From Leptolinea sp964404415 (GTDB taxonomy: Bacteria; Chloroflexota; Anaerolineae; Anaerolineales; Anaerolineaceae), in NCBI GenBank assembly GCA_964404415.1, contig CAYOKC010000049.1, positions 1 to 24,027 of the forward strand: a stretch of DNA of 24,027 nucleotides, read 5' to 3'. Numbering within the stretch: the stretch's first letter is position 1; each line of letters starts with the position of its first letter. The notes below the pieces were generated by a model. That model ran no database searches. It was not told the DNA's origin and worked only from the letters and a program-made list of their open reading frames with translations. A program made the translations under genes and the position numbers. Shown in pieces: positions 15,284 to 22,667 of the stretch.

Positions 15284-15907
15284 TTATTCGGGTTTCAGGT
15301 TGTCAAAGCGATGTATATCATTCACGTTCCGCTGGAACAGCGGGACGGCATAGGCAAAGAATTCGTTATACACGCGGGCCAGGTCATCGATCTCAACCGG
15401 CAGGGCGCCGATGAACTGCTGGAAGTTGATGCCATCCAGCGCGGCGACCATCAACGCGGCCAATGACAGGTCAATCGGCTGCGAAGGGGTGTCAAACACA
15501 AAATTGAACAGCTCCGCCGTGCGTTTGGTCTGGGCGGCGTAGTTGTTGGCAAAGCGTGCCCGCAGGGTTTCGTCACCCTGGGCGGCCTGCAAGCCCAGAT
15601 AAAAACGCAGGTTCCACACCTGGTGGTTCATCATCTGACGGGTAACCCGGCGGGCGATCTCATCCAGCACTTCGTCCGGTTTGGCTTCAGGCTGGGCGCG
15701 CAGCTTCATGATCTCGCTGGTGACGGCCGACGCATAGTCCATCACATCATAGAGCAGCTCTTCCTTGCTCTTGTAATGGTAATAGATTGCCCCGGTGGTA
15801 ATGCCGGCTTCCGCGGCAATATCCCGCATGGAGGTCTTTTCCACCCCCTGTTCAGCGATCAGCCGCTGCGCCGCCTCTATGATCTTGATCTTGGCGTCTT
15901 TGCTCAT
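15284..15907 (-). CDS. TetR/AcrR family transcriptional regulator
   Basis: The 207-residue repressor has a canonical TetR N-terminus: KIKIIEAAQRLIAEQGVEKTS followed by the helix-turn-helix MRDIAAEAGITTGAIYYHYKSKEELL (about residues 27-52). The C-terminal ligand-binding half is helical, with LAALMVAALDGINFQQ and an aromatic-rich end, and no ligand can be guessed. AGGA lies 8 nt before the ATG. The gene diverges from the DUF5692 membrane protein, and an 18-bp near-palindrome over the intervening promoter is its likely operator. osmC lies downstream on the same strand but has its own promoter, so shared control is only possible, not shown. Confidence 0.93.
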   Translation of the reverse strand: MSKDAKIKIIEAAQRLIAEQGVEKTSMRDIAAEAGITTGAIYYHYKSKEELLYDVMDYASAVTSEIMKLRAQPEAKPDEVLDEIARRVTRQMMNHQVWNLRFYLGLQAAQGDETLRARFANNYAAQTKRTAELFNFVFDTPSQPIDLSLAALMVAALDGINFQQFIGALPVEIDDLARVYNEFFAYAVPLFQRNVNDIHRFDNLKPE

Positions 15908-15947
15908 GACATTTATCCTGATTTTATTCTACCTTAAGCGTAAATTA

Positions 15948-15975
15948 TTGACTCTGCCCTGTAAAAATCTATAAT
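15948..15975 (+). promoter_or_regulatory. Sigma70-type promoter of the DUF5692 gene
   Basis: TTGACT at 15948-15953 and a perfect TATAAT at 15970-15975 are separated by 16 bp. The transcription start would fall near 15982, the first base of the palindromic operator candidate. Confidence 0.65.
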
Positions 15976-15981
15976 AAAAAC

Positions 15982-15999
15982 ATACCAAACGTTAGGTAT
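15982..15999. promoter_or_regulatory. Candidate TetR operator over the DUF5692 start point
   Basis: ATACC-A-AACGTT-A-GGTAT is an 18-bp palindrome with one mismatched pair (16 of 18 bases symmetric). It is framed by a further 9-bp inverted repeat, ATAATAAAA (15971-15979) with TTTTATTAT (16000-16008), offset by a 2-nt bulge. It overlaps the expected start point, as TetR operators often do. Repression by the divergent TetR protein is inferred. Confidence 0.65.
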
Positions 16000-16029
16000 T
16001 TTTATTATACAGTTTATTGGAGGCGTTGG

Positions 16030-16944
16030 ATGTTCCTGTTTGAGCCGTTACCCTGGTATTCCGTTGTGATGTGGTTCGTTGTATTGGGCGGGTTGATCCT
16101 GGTCAATGAATTGGCGCGGATCAATAAGTGGTTTTCGCTGGCGATCTTCCTGGTGCTGCCGGCCATCCTGCCTTTTGCCGTCTGGCAGTATACCGCCGCG
16201 CCCGGCTCATCTGTGGGAACCTGGTTCCACTGGGCCAAGGTGTATTCGGCCCTCGCGGGCAGCCTGGGCTTTCTGGCCATCCGCAATATCAAAAGCTGGA
16301 GCACCAACAAATGGGCGCTGATGTTCCCCCCCTTTATCCTGGCAGTCAACATCCTTGAAGCGGTCGTGCGTGATTTCCAATGCTTCAGTGTCAACGGCCT
16401 GGTTGACGGCGTGATGACCATCGGCGGACCCTGGAATATCATGAACGGCATCGCCGGCCTGATCAATATCATCACCATTACCGGTTGGATGGGTATCTTT
16501 ATTGGCAAAGATAAAAAGAAGGACATGCTCTGGCCGGATATGCTCTGGTTCTGGATCATTGCCTATGACCTGTGGAACTTTGCCTATGTGTACAACTGTG
16601 TCTCCGACCATGCCTTTTACGCCGGCGCCGCCCTGCTTATTTCCTGCACCATCCCGGCGTTCTTCATCAAAAAAGGCGCCTGGCTGCAGCACCGCGCCCA
16701 GACCCTGGCGATCTGGATGATGTTCGTGATGACCTTCCCGACCTTTGTGGATACCTCCATATTCGCGGTGAAGTCATCGCACAGCACCACCGCCCTGTGG
16801 GTGGTCAGCAGTCTGGCCCTGGCATCCAATATTGCCGTGCTGGTCTACGAGGTCTACAAGATCGTGAAGACCAAACGCAACCCGTTGAAAGAAGAGATCT
16901 ACACCGACCTGGATGCCTACAAACAGGTGGCTTCCCTCCGATGA
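16030..16944 (+). CDS. DUF5692 family multi-pass membrane protein
   Basis: The 304-residue protein has about nine transmembrane helices and conserved-looking aromatic and charged residues in the membrane (ILEAVVRDFQCF, GGPWNIMNGIAGLINI, YDLWNFAYVYNCVSDHAFY). I recall this pattern as DUF5692, a family found mainly in Clostridia and relatives; no function is established. GGAGG at 16019-16023 lies 6 nt before the ATG. The gene has its own promoter with an operator-like palindrome and diverges from a TetR gene, so it is probably induced by a small molecule or membrane stress sensed by that repressor. A transport or membrane-enzyme role is plausible but unsupported. Confidence 0.75.
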   Translation: MFLFEPLPWYSVVMWFVVLGGLILVNELARINKWFSLAIFLVLPAILPFAVWQYTAAPGSSVGTWFHWAKVYSALAGSLGFLAIRNIKSWSTNKWALMFPPFILAVNILEAVVRDFQCFSVNGLVDGVMTIGGPWNIMNGIAGLINIITITGWMGIFIGKDKKKDMLWPDMLWFWIIAYDLWNFAYVYNCVSDHAFYAGAALLISCTIPAFFIKKGAWLQHRAQTLAIWMMFVMTFPTFVDTSIFAVKSSHSTTALWVVSSLALASNIAVLVYEVYKIVKTKRNPLKEEIYTDLDAYKQVASLR

Positions 16945-16985
16945 GATGTGAACATTACCGGTAGTTGTTACTGGTAGAAAGCAAA

Positions 16986-17021
16986 AAAGGATAAGCGGCT
17001 TTTACAGGCTGCTTATCCTTT
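16986..17021 (+). terminator. Hairpin after the DUF5692 gene, probable terminator
   Basis: AAAGGATAAGC (16986-16996) pairs perfectly with GCTTATCCTTT (17011-17021), and a few weaker pairs continue inward. The T-run after the stem is short, so termination may be inefficient in the plus direction. Confidence 0.55.
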
Positions 17022-17027
17022 ACCGGT

Positions 17028-17057
17028 TTGAATAATGGTATTCTGGACGGGTATAAC
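17028..17057 (+). promoter_or_regulatory. Candidate promoter of the hypB operon
   Basis: TTGAAT at 17028-17033 and TATAAC at 17052-17057 are 18 bp apart. They lie just after the preceding hairpin and about 25 bp before the hypB start. No operator-like palindrome was seen in the short leader. Confidence 0.5.
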
Positions 17058-17082
17058 CTTCAGTTAAACCGTTGAGGTGACA

Positions 17083-17757
17083 ATGGTGGATAGTTTCAAA
17101 GTCATTCAGATCAAACAAAGCGTGTTCGCCGATAACAACCGGGAGGCGGCAGCCATCCGGGAGGACCTGAAATCGCGCAAGGTATTTCTGCTGAACCTCA
17201 TGTCATCGCCCGGTTCGGGGAAGACCACTATCCTGATGAAAACCATTTCCATGCTGCGGGAAGAAATGAACATCGGCATCGTGGAAGCCGATGTTGACTC
17301 TGATGTGGACGCCGTCACCATCGCGCAGACCGGCGCGCGGGTGATACAGGTGCATACCGGCGGCATGTGTCACATGGATGCCGAAATGACACGGCAGGGG
17401 TTGGATGAAATGGGTTTGGATAACCTGGACCTGGCAGTACTCGAAAACATAGGCAACCTGTTATGCCCGGCGGAGGTGGATACCGGCGCGGTGAAAAACG
17501 CCATGATCCTCAGTGTGCCCGAAGGCGACGATAAACCCTTGAAATACCCGGCTATGTTTTCCATGGTCGATGTTTTGCTGGTCAATAAGATCGACACGCT
17601 TCCTTACTTTGATTTTGATCTGAACGCGCTTTGTAATCGCGTTTTAAAACTCAATCCGGATGTGGATATCATACCGGTTTCCGCCCGAACCGGAGAAGGC
17701 ATGGACCTCTGGGCGGACTGGCTCAGACGTGAAGTGGCGCTCTGGAAACAGGGCTAG
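17083..17757 (+). CDS. hypB: Hydrogenase nickel incorporation GTPase HypB
   Basis: HypB is a cytoplasmic SIMIBI-class GTPase that, with HypA, delivers nickel to the large subunit of [NiFe]-hydrogenase. The 224-residue protein has the P-loop SSPGSGKTT (residues 41-49), the EADVDSDVDA switch region (69-77), the metal-site residues C96-H97 in GGMCHMD and C128 in LLCPAE, and the guanine-specificity motif NKID (168-171). The N-terminal CxxCGC nickel site of E. coli HypB and the His-rich storage stretch of some homologues are absent. The ATG at 17083 is preceded by GAGGTG at good spacing and is preferred over the GTG at 17077. The oxidoreductase gene starts 24 bp downstream, so cotranscription is likely. 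Confidence 0.95.
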   Translation: MVDSFKVIQIKQSVFADNNREAAAIREDLKSRKVFLLNLMSSPGSGKTTILMKTISMLREEMNIGIVEADVDSDVDAVTIAQTGARVIQVHTGGMCHMDAEMTRQGLDEMGLDNLDLAVLENIGNLLCPAEVDTGAVKNAMILSVPEGDDKPLKYPAMFSMVDVLLVNKIDTLPYFDFDLNALCNRVLKLNPDVDIIPVSARTGEGMDLWADWLRREVALWKQG

Positions 17758-17781
17758 AAAAACCTCAGGAGAAAGTTCTCA

Positions 17782-20472
17782 ATGGCCGTTAAACTGAAAG
17801 TCCTTGAATTTGCCAACAAAGTAAGCCGCAAAAAGATGGGGTCAAAAGGCGGGATTAAGGTAACCGATCCCGAATACATGATCCTGGAGCCCGTGGTGAC
17901 CGATGAAATGGCTGAAGTTGCCCTGGGGATGGTGATGCGTAAACCATTGAGCGCCGCCGAAATCGCCGCGAATTGCGGCAAACCGGTGGATTTAACCACC
18001 CGCCTGCTGGAAGAACTTGCGCTGGCCGGGGTGTGCTTTGTCAACCATATTGATGGCGTTGACAAATACTGGTTTGATACCTGGGTTCCCGGCATCATGG
18101 AAATGATGACCAACAACAAAGAGAACGTGAAAAAATTCCCGCAGATCGCCCGGGCGTTTGAAGCCTACGGACGGGTGCGCGGCTCCGCCACGGCCGGGGC
18201 GTTTCCACCGGGCATCGGGTTGATGCGCGTCATCCCCATTGAAACGGCGATTGACGGCAACTCCCGCAAAGCATCTTATGAAGAAGTATCCAAATACCTG
18301 AACGATAACTCCATCTTCTCAGTCTCCGATTGCTCATGCCGCACCGCCCGCGAGGCGATGGGCGAGGGCTGCGGTCATTTGAAGGAAGATATGTGTATCC
18401 AGATGGGCCACGCAGCGGAGTATTACATCCGCACCGGCCGCGGCCGCGAGATCACCCGCGATGAAGCCTTTGAGATCATCAAACGCGCTGAAGAGAACGG
18501 CCTGATGCACCAGATCCCCAATGTGGATGGAGTGGGAAAAACCCATGCCATTTGCAATTGCTGCGGCTGCTCCTGCCTGTCACTCCGCAGCGCCGAGATG
18601 TTCATCAACACCGATATGGTGCGTTCGAACTATGTTTCACAGGTTGACGTAGAAAAATGTGTGGCCTGCGGCGAATGCGTGGAAAACTGCCCCACCAATG
18701 CCCTGCAGTTGGGGCAGAAACTCTGCGGTATCAAACCCGTGGTGATCCCCGAGCGCGAGACCCCGCGTGACAACGACTGGGGCCCGGAAAACTGGAACGC
18801 GGATTACCGCATCAACCGCAAGGATGTGCTCGATACCGGCACCAGCCCGTGCAAAACCAACTGCCCGGCGCACATTGGCATTCAGGGATACATCAAACTG
18901 GCTTCGCAGGGGCGCTATACCGACGCGCTGGAACTGATCAAGCACGAGAATCCCTTCCCGGCAGTGTGCGGACGCATTTGCCCCCGCAACTGCGAATCGG
19001 ATTGCACCCGTGGTGACATCGACTCGCCTGTGGCCATCGATGAGATCAAGAAATTCATCGCTGAACAGGACATGCATTCCGAACACCGCTTCATTCCGAA
19101 GATCAAAAAAGATTACAGCAAGAAAATCGCGGTGATCGGCGCCGGCCCCGCCGGCCTTTCGTGCGCCTATTACCTGGCGGTCGACGGCTACAAGGTCACC
19201 GTGTTTGAGAAAGAGAACAAGCTGGGTGGTATGCTCACGCTGGGGATCCCCTCATTCCGTCTGGAAAAGGACGTGGTCAATGCCGAGATCGATATCCTCA
19301 AAGAGCTGGGTGTGGAATTCAAGACGTGCGTTGAAGTGGGCAGGACCGTCAGTCTGGCCGACCTGCGAAAGCAGGGGTATGAAGCCTTCTACCTGGCCAT
19401 CGGCGCGCAGGCTGGCCGAAAATTAAATATCGAAGGTGAAGACGCGGCCGGCGTCATTTCGGGTGTTGACTTCCTTCGCCGGGTCAATCTGGGCGAAACC
19501 CTGAAACTGAACGGCAATGTGCTGGTGATCGGCGGCGGCAATGTGGCCGTTGACGTAGCCCGCACGGCTGTGCGCACCGGCGCGGTCAGAGTAGAAATGG
19601 TCTGCCTGGAAACCCGCGAACAGATGCCCGCGCTGGCTGAAGAGATCGATGAAGCCATCGCGGAAGAGATCGCTGTCACCAATTCCTGGGGTCCGAAGCG
19701 CGTCATCGTGAAAGACGGCAAAGTGACCGGCGTGGAATTCAAGAAATGCGTTTCCGTGTTTGACGCGAACGGGCGGTTCAACCCCTCGTATGATGAAAAC
19801 ACCACCACCACAATCGAAGCTGACCATGTGCTGGTATCCATCGGGCAGTCCATCGAATGGGGCAGCCTTCTGGATGGATCATCCGCGGAACTTAACCCCA
19901 ACCGGACCGTCAAGGCGGATTCACTCACCTACCAGACCGGTCAGCCGGATGTGTTCGCCGGCGGTGACGTGTACACCGGCCCGCGTTTTGCCATTGACGC
20001 CATCGCGGCTGGTAAGCAAGCGGCCATCTCCATCCACCGCTTCGTGCACCCCGGGCAGAGTCTGGTCATCGGGCGCAGCCGCCGGCAGTACCAATCACTG
20101 GATAAGAGCAACCTTGACCTCGATGGCTACGACCGACTGCCCCGGCAGAAAGTCAGCCATATTAAAGAGGCAATCGCGAAGACGTCTTTCAGTGATTTGC
20201 GCGTCACCTTCACGGAAGACCAGGTCAAACAGGAAACCTCCCGCTGCTTAAGCTGCGGCGCCACGCATGTGGATACCGCCCTGTGTGTGGGGTGCGGTCA
20301 GTGCACTACCAAATGCAAATTTGACGCCATTTCGCTGGTGCGTGTGTATGACAGCCCCGGCGCGGCTTTTGAAGACCTGAAACCCATTGTGATCAAGCAG
20401 ATCCTCACCCGCAAGGTGAAGATCGCCGGCAAGAAAGTCACCCGCTCGATCAAGTCAATGTTTGATAATTAG
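17782..20472 (+). CDS. Multi-cluster Fe-S / FAD / NAD(P) oxidoreductase (GltD/NfnB-like core with extra N-terminal Fe-S domain)
   Basis: The 896-residue cytoplasmic protein has three parts. Residues 1-310 carry Cys-rich motifs C184, C186, C197 and C205, then the dense CNCCGCSC at 258-265, then a ferredoxin motif C293-x2-C296-x2-C299-x3-C303. Residues about 350-780 match the glutamate synthase small subunit/NfnB core: C357, C361, C396, C400, C404 and C408 for Fe-S clusters, the FAD site GAGPAG (453-458) and the NAD(P) site GGGNVAVD (584-591). The C-terminus adds C822 and C825 and a second ferredoxin motif C835-x2-C838-x2-C841-x3-C845. It should pass electrons between NAD(P)H and ferredoxin-like partners. 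No GltB or NfnA gene is adjacent. AGGAG lies 10 nt before the ATG. The position between hypB and hypA suggests a hydrogen-metabolism link. Confidence 0.85.
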   Translation: MAVKLKVLEFANKVSRKKMGSKGGIKVTDPEYMILEPVVTDEMAEVALGMVMRKPLSAAEIAANCGKPVDLTTRLLEELALAGVCFVNHIDGVDKYWFDTWVPGIMEMMTNNKENVKKFPQIARAFEAYGRVRGSATAGAFPPGIGLMRVIPIETAIDGNSRKASYEEVSKYLNDNSIFSVSDCSCRTAREAMGEGCGHLKEDMCIQMGHAAEYYIRTGRGREITRDEAFEIIKRAEENGLMHQIPNVDGVGKTHAICNCCGCSCLSLRSAEMFINTDMVRSNYVSQVDVEKCVACGECVENCPTNALQLGQKLCGIKPVVIPERETPRDNDWGPENWNADYRINRKDVLDTGTSPCKTNCPAHIGIQGYIKLASQGRYTDALELIKHENPFPAVCGRICPRNCESDCTRGDIDSPVAIDEIKKFIAEQDMHSEHRFIPKIKKDYSKKIAVIGAGPAGLSCAYYLAVDGYKVTVFEKENKLGGMLTLGIPSFRLEKDVVNAEIDILKELGVEFKTCVEVGRTVSLADLRKQGYEAFYLAIGAQAGRKLNIEGEDAAGVISGVDFLRRVNLGETLKLNGNVLVIGGGNVAVDVARTAVRTGAVRVEMVCLETREQMPALAEEIDEAIAEEIAVTNSWGPKRVIVKDGKVTGVEFKKCVSVFDANGRFNPSYDENTTTTIEADHVLVSIGQSIEWGSLLDGSSAELNPNRTVKADSLTYQTGQPDVFAGGDVYTGPRFAIDAIAAGKQAAISIHRFVHPGQSLVIGRSRRQYQSLDKSNLDLDGYDRLPRQKVSHIKEAIAKTSFSDLRVTFTEDQVKQETSRCLSCGATHVDTALCVGCGQCTTKCKFDAISLVRVYDSPGAAFEDLKPIVIKQILTRKVKIAGKKVTRSIKSMFDN

Positions 20473-20479
20473 AGATTCC

Positions 20480-20522
20480 GGGGACGGTTGCCCTCGGTTT
20501 TGGCAGCCGTCCCCTCGTTTTT
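20480..20522 (+). terminator. Intra-operon terminator or attenuator between the oxidoreductase and hypA
   Basis: A 13-bp stem (20480-20492 with 20502-20514, one G-T wobble) built on GGGGACGG and CCGTCCCC has a 9-nt loop and is followed by TCGTTTTT. The hypA ribosome site AGGTG starts at 20523, right after the T-run. Read-through would be needed for hypB-promoter transcripts to reach hypA. Confidence 0.85.
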
Positions 20523-20531
20523 AGGTGAACC

Positions 20532-20873
20532 ATGCACGAACTGGGTATCATGATCAATGTGGTCAACAGTATAGAGAAGATCGCCGCCGAAAACGGCGTG
20601 ACGAAGATCGAAACACTGGTGTTGCAGGTGGGGGAATTGTCACCGGTGGTGCCGCACTACCTCGAGGCAGTTTACCCGGCCGCGGTTGACGGCACCCTGC
20701 TGCAGGATACAAAACTGGAGATCGAAGTGGTGCCCGGAAACGCGCTGTGTAAACACTGCGGCAAGGTATTCAACCTGATGGGAAACAAGAAAATGTGCCC
20801 GGATTGCGGCGATAATGACTGGCAGTTGATCAGCGGTACCGAATTCCTGATCAAAGAGATTGTGGCCTGCTGA
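20532..20873 (+). CDS. hypA: Hydrogenase maturation nickel metallochaperone HypA
   Basis: The 113-residue protein is a nickel chaperone that works with HypB in [NiFe]-hydrogenase maturation. The N-terminal nickel site M1-H2-E3 is intact, and the zinc site is formed by two CxxC motifs (C73/C76 in CKHC and C89/C92 in CPDC). Length and the LVLQVGELSPVVPHYLEAVYP segment are typical for HypA/HybF. AGGTG at 20523-20527 lies 4 nt before the ATG. It follows the oxidoreductase gene by 59 bp, with a terminator-like hairpin in the gap. hypC, hypD, hypE, hypF and the hydrogenase subunits are not in the window and must be elsewhere if the pathway is complete. Confidence 0.95.
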   Translation: MHELGIMINVVNSIEKIAAENGVTKIETLVLQVGELSPVVPHYLEAVYPAAVDGTLLQDTKLEIEVVPGNALCKHCGKVFNLMGNKKMCPDCGDNDWQLISGTEFLIKEIVAC

Positions 20874-20903
20874 CCGGCTGGATGGGATGAAATTCCTACC
20901 CAT

Positions 20904-20934
20904 TAATAGTACCCGAACTATAACTGAACTATTA
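20904..20934. repeat. Cluster of ATAGT-type half-sites upstream of the aldehyde dehydrogenase promoter
   Basis: GAACTAT occurs twice in direct orientation at 20915-20921 and 20926-20932, exactly 11 bp apart, one helical turn. TAATAGT (20904-20910) and ACTATTA (20928-20934) form an outer inverted repeat. The arrangement resembles an activator binding region ahead of a promoter with a poor -35. Confidence 0.4.
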
Positions 20935-20956
20935 CCCCGCAAAAATATCTTTGGTT

Positions 20957-20987
20957 TACAATTCCAACCTGTTCGATGGATCGAACA
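20957..20987 (+). promoter_or_regulatory. Candidate aldehyde dehydrogenase promoter with palindromic operator
   Basis: TACAAT at 20957-20962 is a possible -10 box; the -35 is weak (TTACCC, 19-bp spacer). A perfect 18-bp palindrome, TGTTCGAT-GG-ATCGAACA, at 20970-20987 would sit at the transcription start. This placement fits a repressor operator. The regulator is not identified. Confidence 0.5.
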
Positions 20988-21082
20988 ATAGCGGTTAATT
21001 CAACTGCGTGGAACGGACGGCTCTTCCGGTTCCCCGAAATTATGGATAGAAGAAAGGAAGCCAGCGGCTGCGAGGGGATAAA

Positions 21083-21124
21083 ATGGCGGCTGCCTCACCA
21101 ATGCCATGGATGCGAACACTTTAG
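21083..21124 (+). CDS. Possible 13-codon upstream ORF overlapping the aldehyde dehydrogenase start
   Basis: ATG at 21083 has GAGG about 7 nt upstream and reads MAAASPMPWMRTL before TAG at 21122. The aldehyde dehydrogenase ATG at 21106, in another frame, lacks a ribosome site of its own. Ribosomes loading at the upstream ORF could reinitiate there. Alternatively the peptide is meaningless and a reading error hides the true N-terminus. Confidence 0.3.
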   Translation: MAAASPMPWMRTL

Positions 21125-22563
21125 CAGAACGCGTTGCGCGTTTAAGACAGACTTTTGGAAACGGGAAAACCCGCCCGGTGGCGTGGCGCAAGTCACAATT
21201 AGAGGGGTTGCGGCGTTTCTTTATTGAATGTGAAGGTGACCTCGAAGCCGCTCTTCACGCTGACATGCATAAAAGCCGTCTCGAAAGTTATGCGACGGAA
21301 ATTGGTTTCCTGATCCATGAGATCGACCACGCGCTGAGTCATCTGGATGAATGGACCCGCCGCCGAAAGACGGCTTCGCCAGTATACCTGCTGCCATCTG
21401 ACAGCCGAGTGATATTTGAGCCGCTTGGCGTGGCCCTCATTCTGGGCGCGTGGAATTACCCGTTGCAGCTCACGCTGGGACCGCTGGTGGCGGCTATCGC
21501 CGCGGGCAACGCGGCGGTGATCAAACCGCCACGCACGGCAAAGGCAGTCTTTGAGACCGTTGGACGCCGGCTGCCGCAATATCTTGACCCCGATGCCTTC
21601 CTGGTGATCGCTGACGATACTGCCAACGATGTGATCCTGGCAGAACACTGGGATAAGATCTTTTTCACCGGAAGCGCGGAGGTGGGGCGCGTTATTTTGC
21701 AGGCGGCCGTTCAGAACCTGACGCCCGTCACCCTGGAACTGGGCGGAAAGAGCCCGGCGCTGGTGGATGAGACCGCCAACCTGAAGGTCGCCGCGCGGCG
21801 CATCGCCCAGGGGAAATTCTTCAATGCCGGGCAAACCTGCGTGGCGCCGGATTACATTCTGGCACACGAATCCATCCTGCCGGAGTTGGTGAAGGAACTG
21901 GTTGCCACCCTTCGCGATTTCTACGGTGACGATCCCCAGTCCAGCCCGGAATATGCGCGCATTATCAACACCAGACAATTTGATACCCTGGTTTCCTATT
22001 TTTCTGATGGCACGATCGAACCCGGCGGCCAGCATGACCGCGATGACCGCTATATTGCACCCACCGTGTTGACGAACGTTTCACCGGATTCCCCGGTGAT
22101 GCGGGCGGAGATTTTTGGCCCGATCCTACCGGTTCTGCCCGTCAAAAACATGGACGAAGCCCTGGAATTCGTCAACAAACGTGACAAACCGCTGGCGTTC
22201 TACATATTCTCTGAAAACCGCGAAACCATTGAGCACATTCTCACTCACTCCACCTCGGGCGGTGTGTGCGTCAACGAGGCCATCAACCACCTTACCGTGC
22301 ACGGGCTGCCGTTCGGCGGCGTGGGCAAGAGCGGCATAGGCAAGTATCACGGTGAATGGGGTTTCCGCGATTTCTCCAATGCCCGCGGGCTGCTTGACCA
22401 CGGCACAAAGTTTGACCCCTCCCTGCGGTACCCGCCGTATGATGGCGACAAACTGGCCCGCATGAAGAAGCTGCTGGATATGAAACTGCCGGACGCCCTT
22501 CAGGGCGTCACCGGGTGGCTGCTGGGTCACTGGGGTGAGACCATCTTGAAGTTCATCAAGTAA
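21106..22563 (+). CDS. Aldehyde dehydrogenase, class 3 type (ALDH3-like)
   Basis: The 485-residue enzyme oxidises aldehydes to carboxylic acids with NAD(P). Catalytic residues are visible: E211 in TLELGGKSPALV and the nucleophile C245 in FFNAGQTCVAPDY. The N-terminus (LAERVARLRQTFGNGKTRPVAWRKSQLEGL) and the lack of a long N-terminal extension place it in the ALDH3/fatty-aldehyde group. The cofactor segment (GAWNYPLQLTLGPLVAAIAAGNAAVIKP) and the C-terminal FGGVGKSGIGKYHGEWGFRDFS are also typical. A hydrophobic C-terminal end (TGWLLGHWGETILKFIK) could help membrane contact. The chosen ATG has no ribosome site. A long promoter region with palindromes precedes the gene and a terminator follows. 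Confidence 0.93.
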   Translation: MDANTLAERVARLRQTFGNGKTRPVAWRKSQLEGLRRFFIECEGDLEAALHADMHKSRLESYATEIGFLIHEIDHALSHLDEWTRRRKTASPVYLLPSDSRVIFEPLGVALILGAWNYPLQLTLGPLVAAIAAGNAAVIKPPRTAKAVFETVGRRLPQYLDPDAFLVIADDTANDVILAEHWDKIFFTGSAEVGRVILQAAVQNLTPVTLELGGKSPALVDETANLKVAARRIAQGKFFNAGQTCVAPDYILAHESILPELVKELVATLRDFYGDDPQSSPEYARIINTRQFDTLVSYFSDGTIEPGGQHDRDDRYIAPTVLTNVSPDSPVMRAEIFGPILPVLPVKNMDEALEFVNKRDKPLAFYIFSENRETIEHILTHSTSGGVCVNEAINHLTVHGLPFGGVGKSGIGKYHGEWGFRDFSNARGLLDHGTKFDPSLRYPPYDGDKLARMKKLLDMKLPDALQGVTGWLLGHWGETILKFIK

Positions 22564-22583
22564 AAATAAAAATTAGAACATTT

Positions 22584-22617
22584 CCAACCGGGTGATCCGT
22601 CACCCGGTTGGTTTATA
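22584..22617 (+). terminator. Rho-independent terminator after the aldehyde dehydrogenase gene
   Basis: A perfect 12-bp stem, CCAACCGGGTGA (22584-22595) with TCACCCGGTTGG (22600-22611), has a 4-nt TCCG loop and is followed by TTTATAT. The T-run is short but the stem is strong. Confidence 0.85.
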
Positions 22618-22667
22618 TCTATTAATAACTGTAAAATAAAAACTTGGTGATAGTGAAAGAAACCCAT

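Noticed and set aside
20970..20987. Resemblance of GTTC/GAAC palindrome to a Gram-positive SOS (LexA) box
   Set aside because: The SOS box reads GAAC-N4-GTTC; here the half-sites are in the opposite order with an 8-bp gap, so only a generic operator is claimed.
20976..21227. 83-codon plus-strand ORF before and into the aldehyde dehydrogenase gene
   Set aside because: It overlaps the catalytic gene in another frame, lacks a ribosome site and has no recognisable features.
21199..22035. Long antisense ORF (278 codons) opposite the aldehyde dehydrogenase
   Set aside because: It is a shadow of a GC-biased coding frame; the sense frame has complete family motifs and the antisense product has none.
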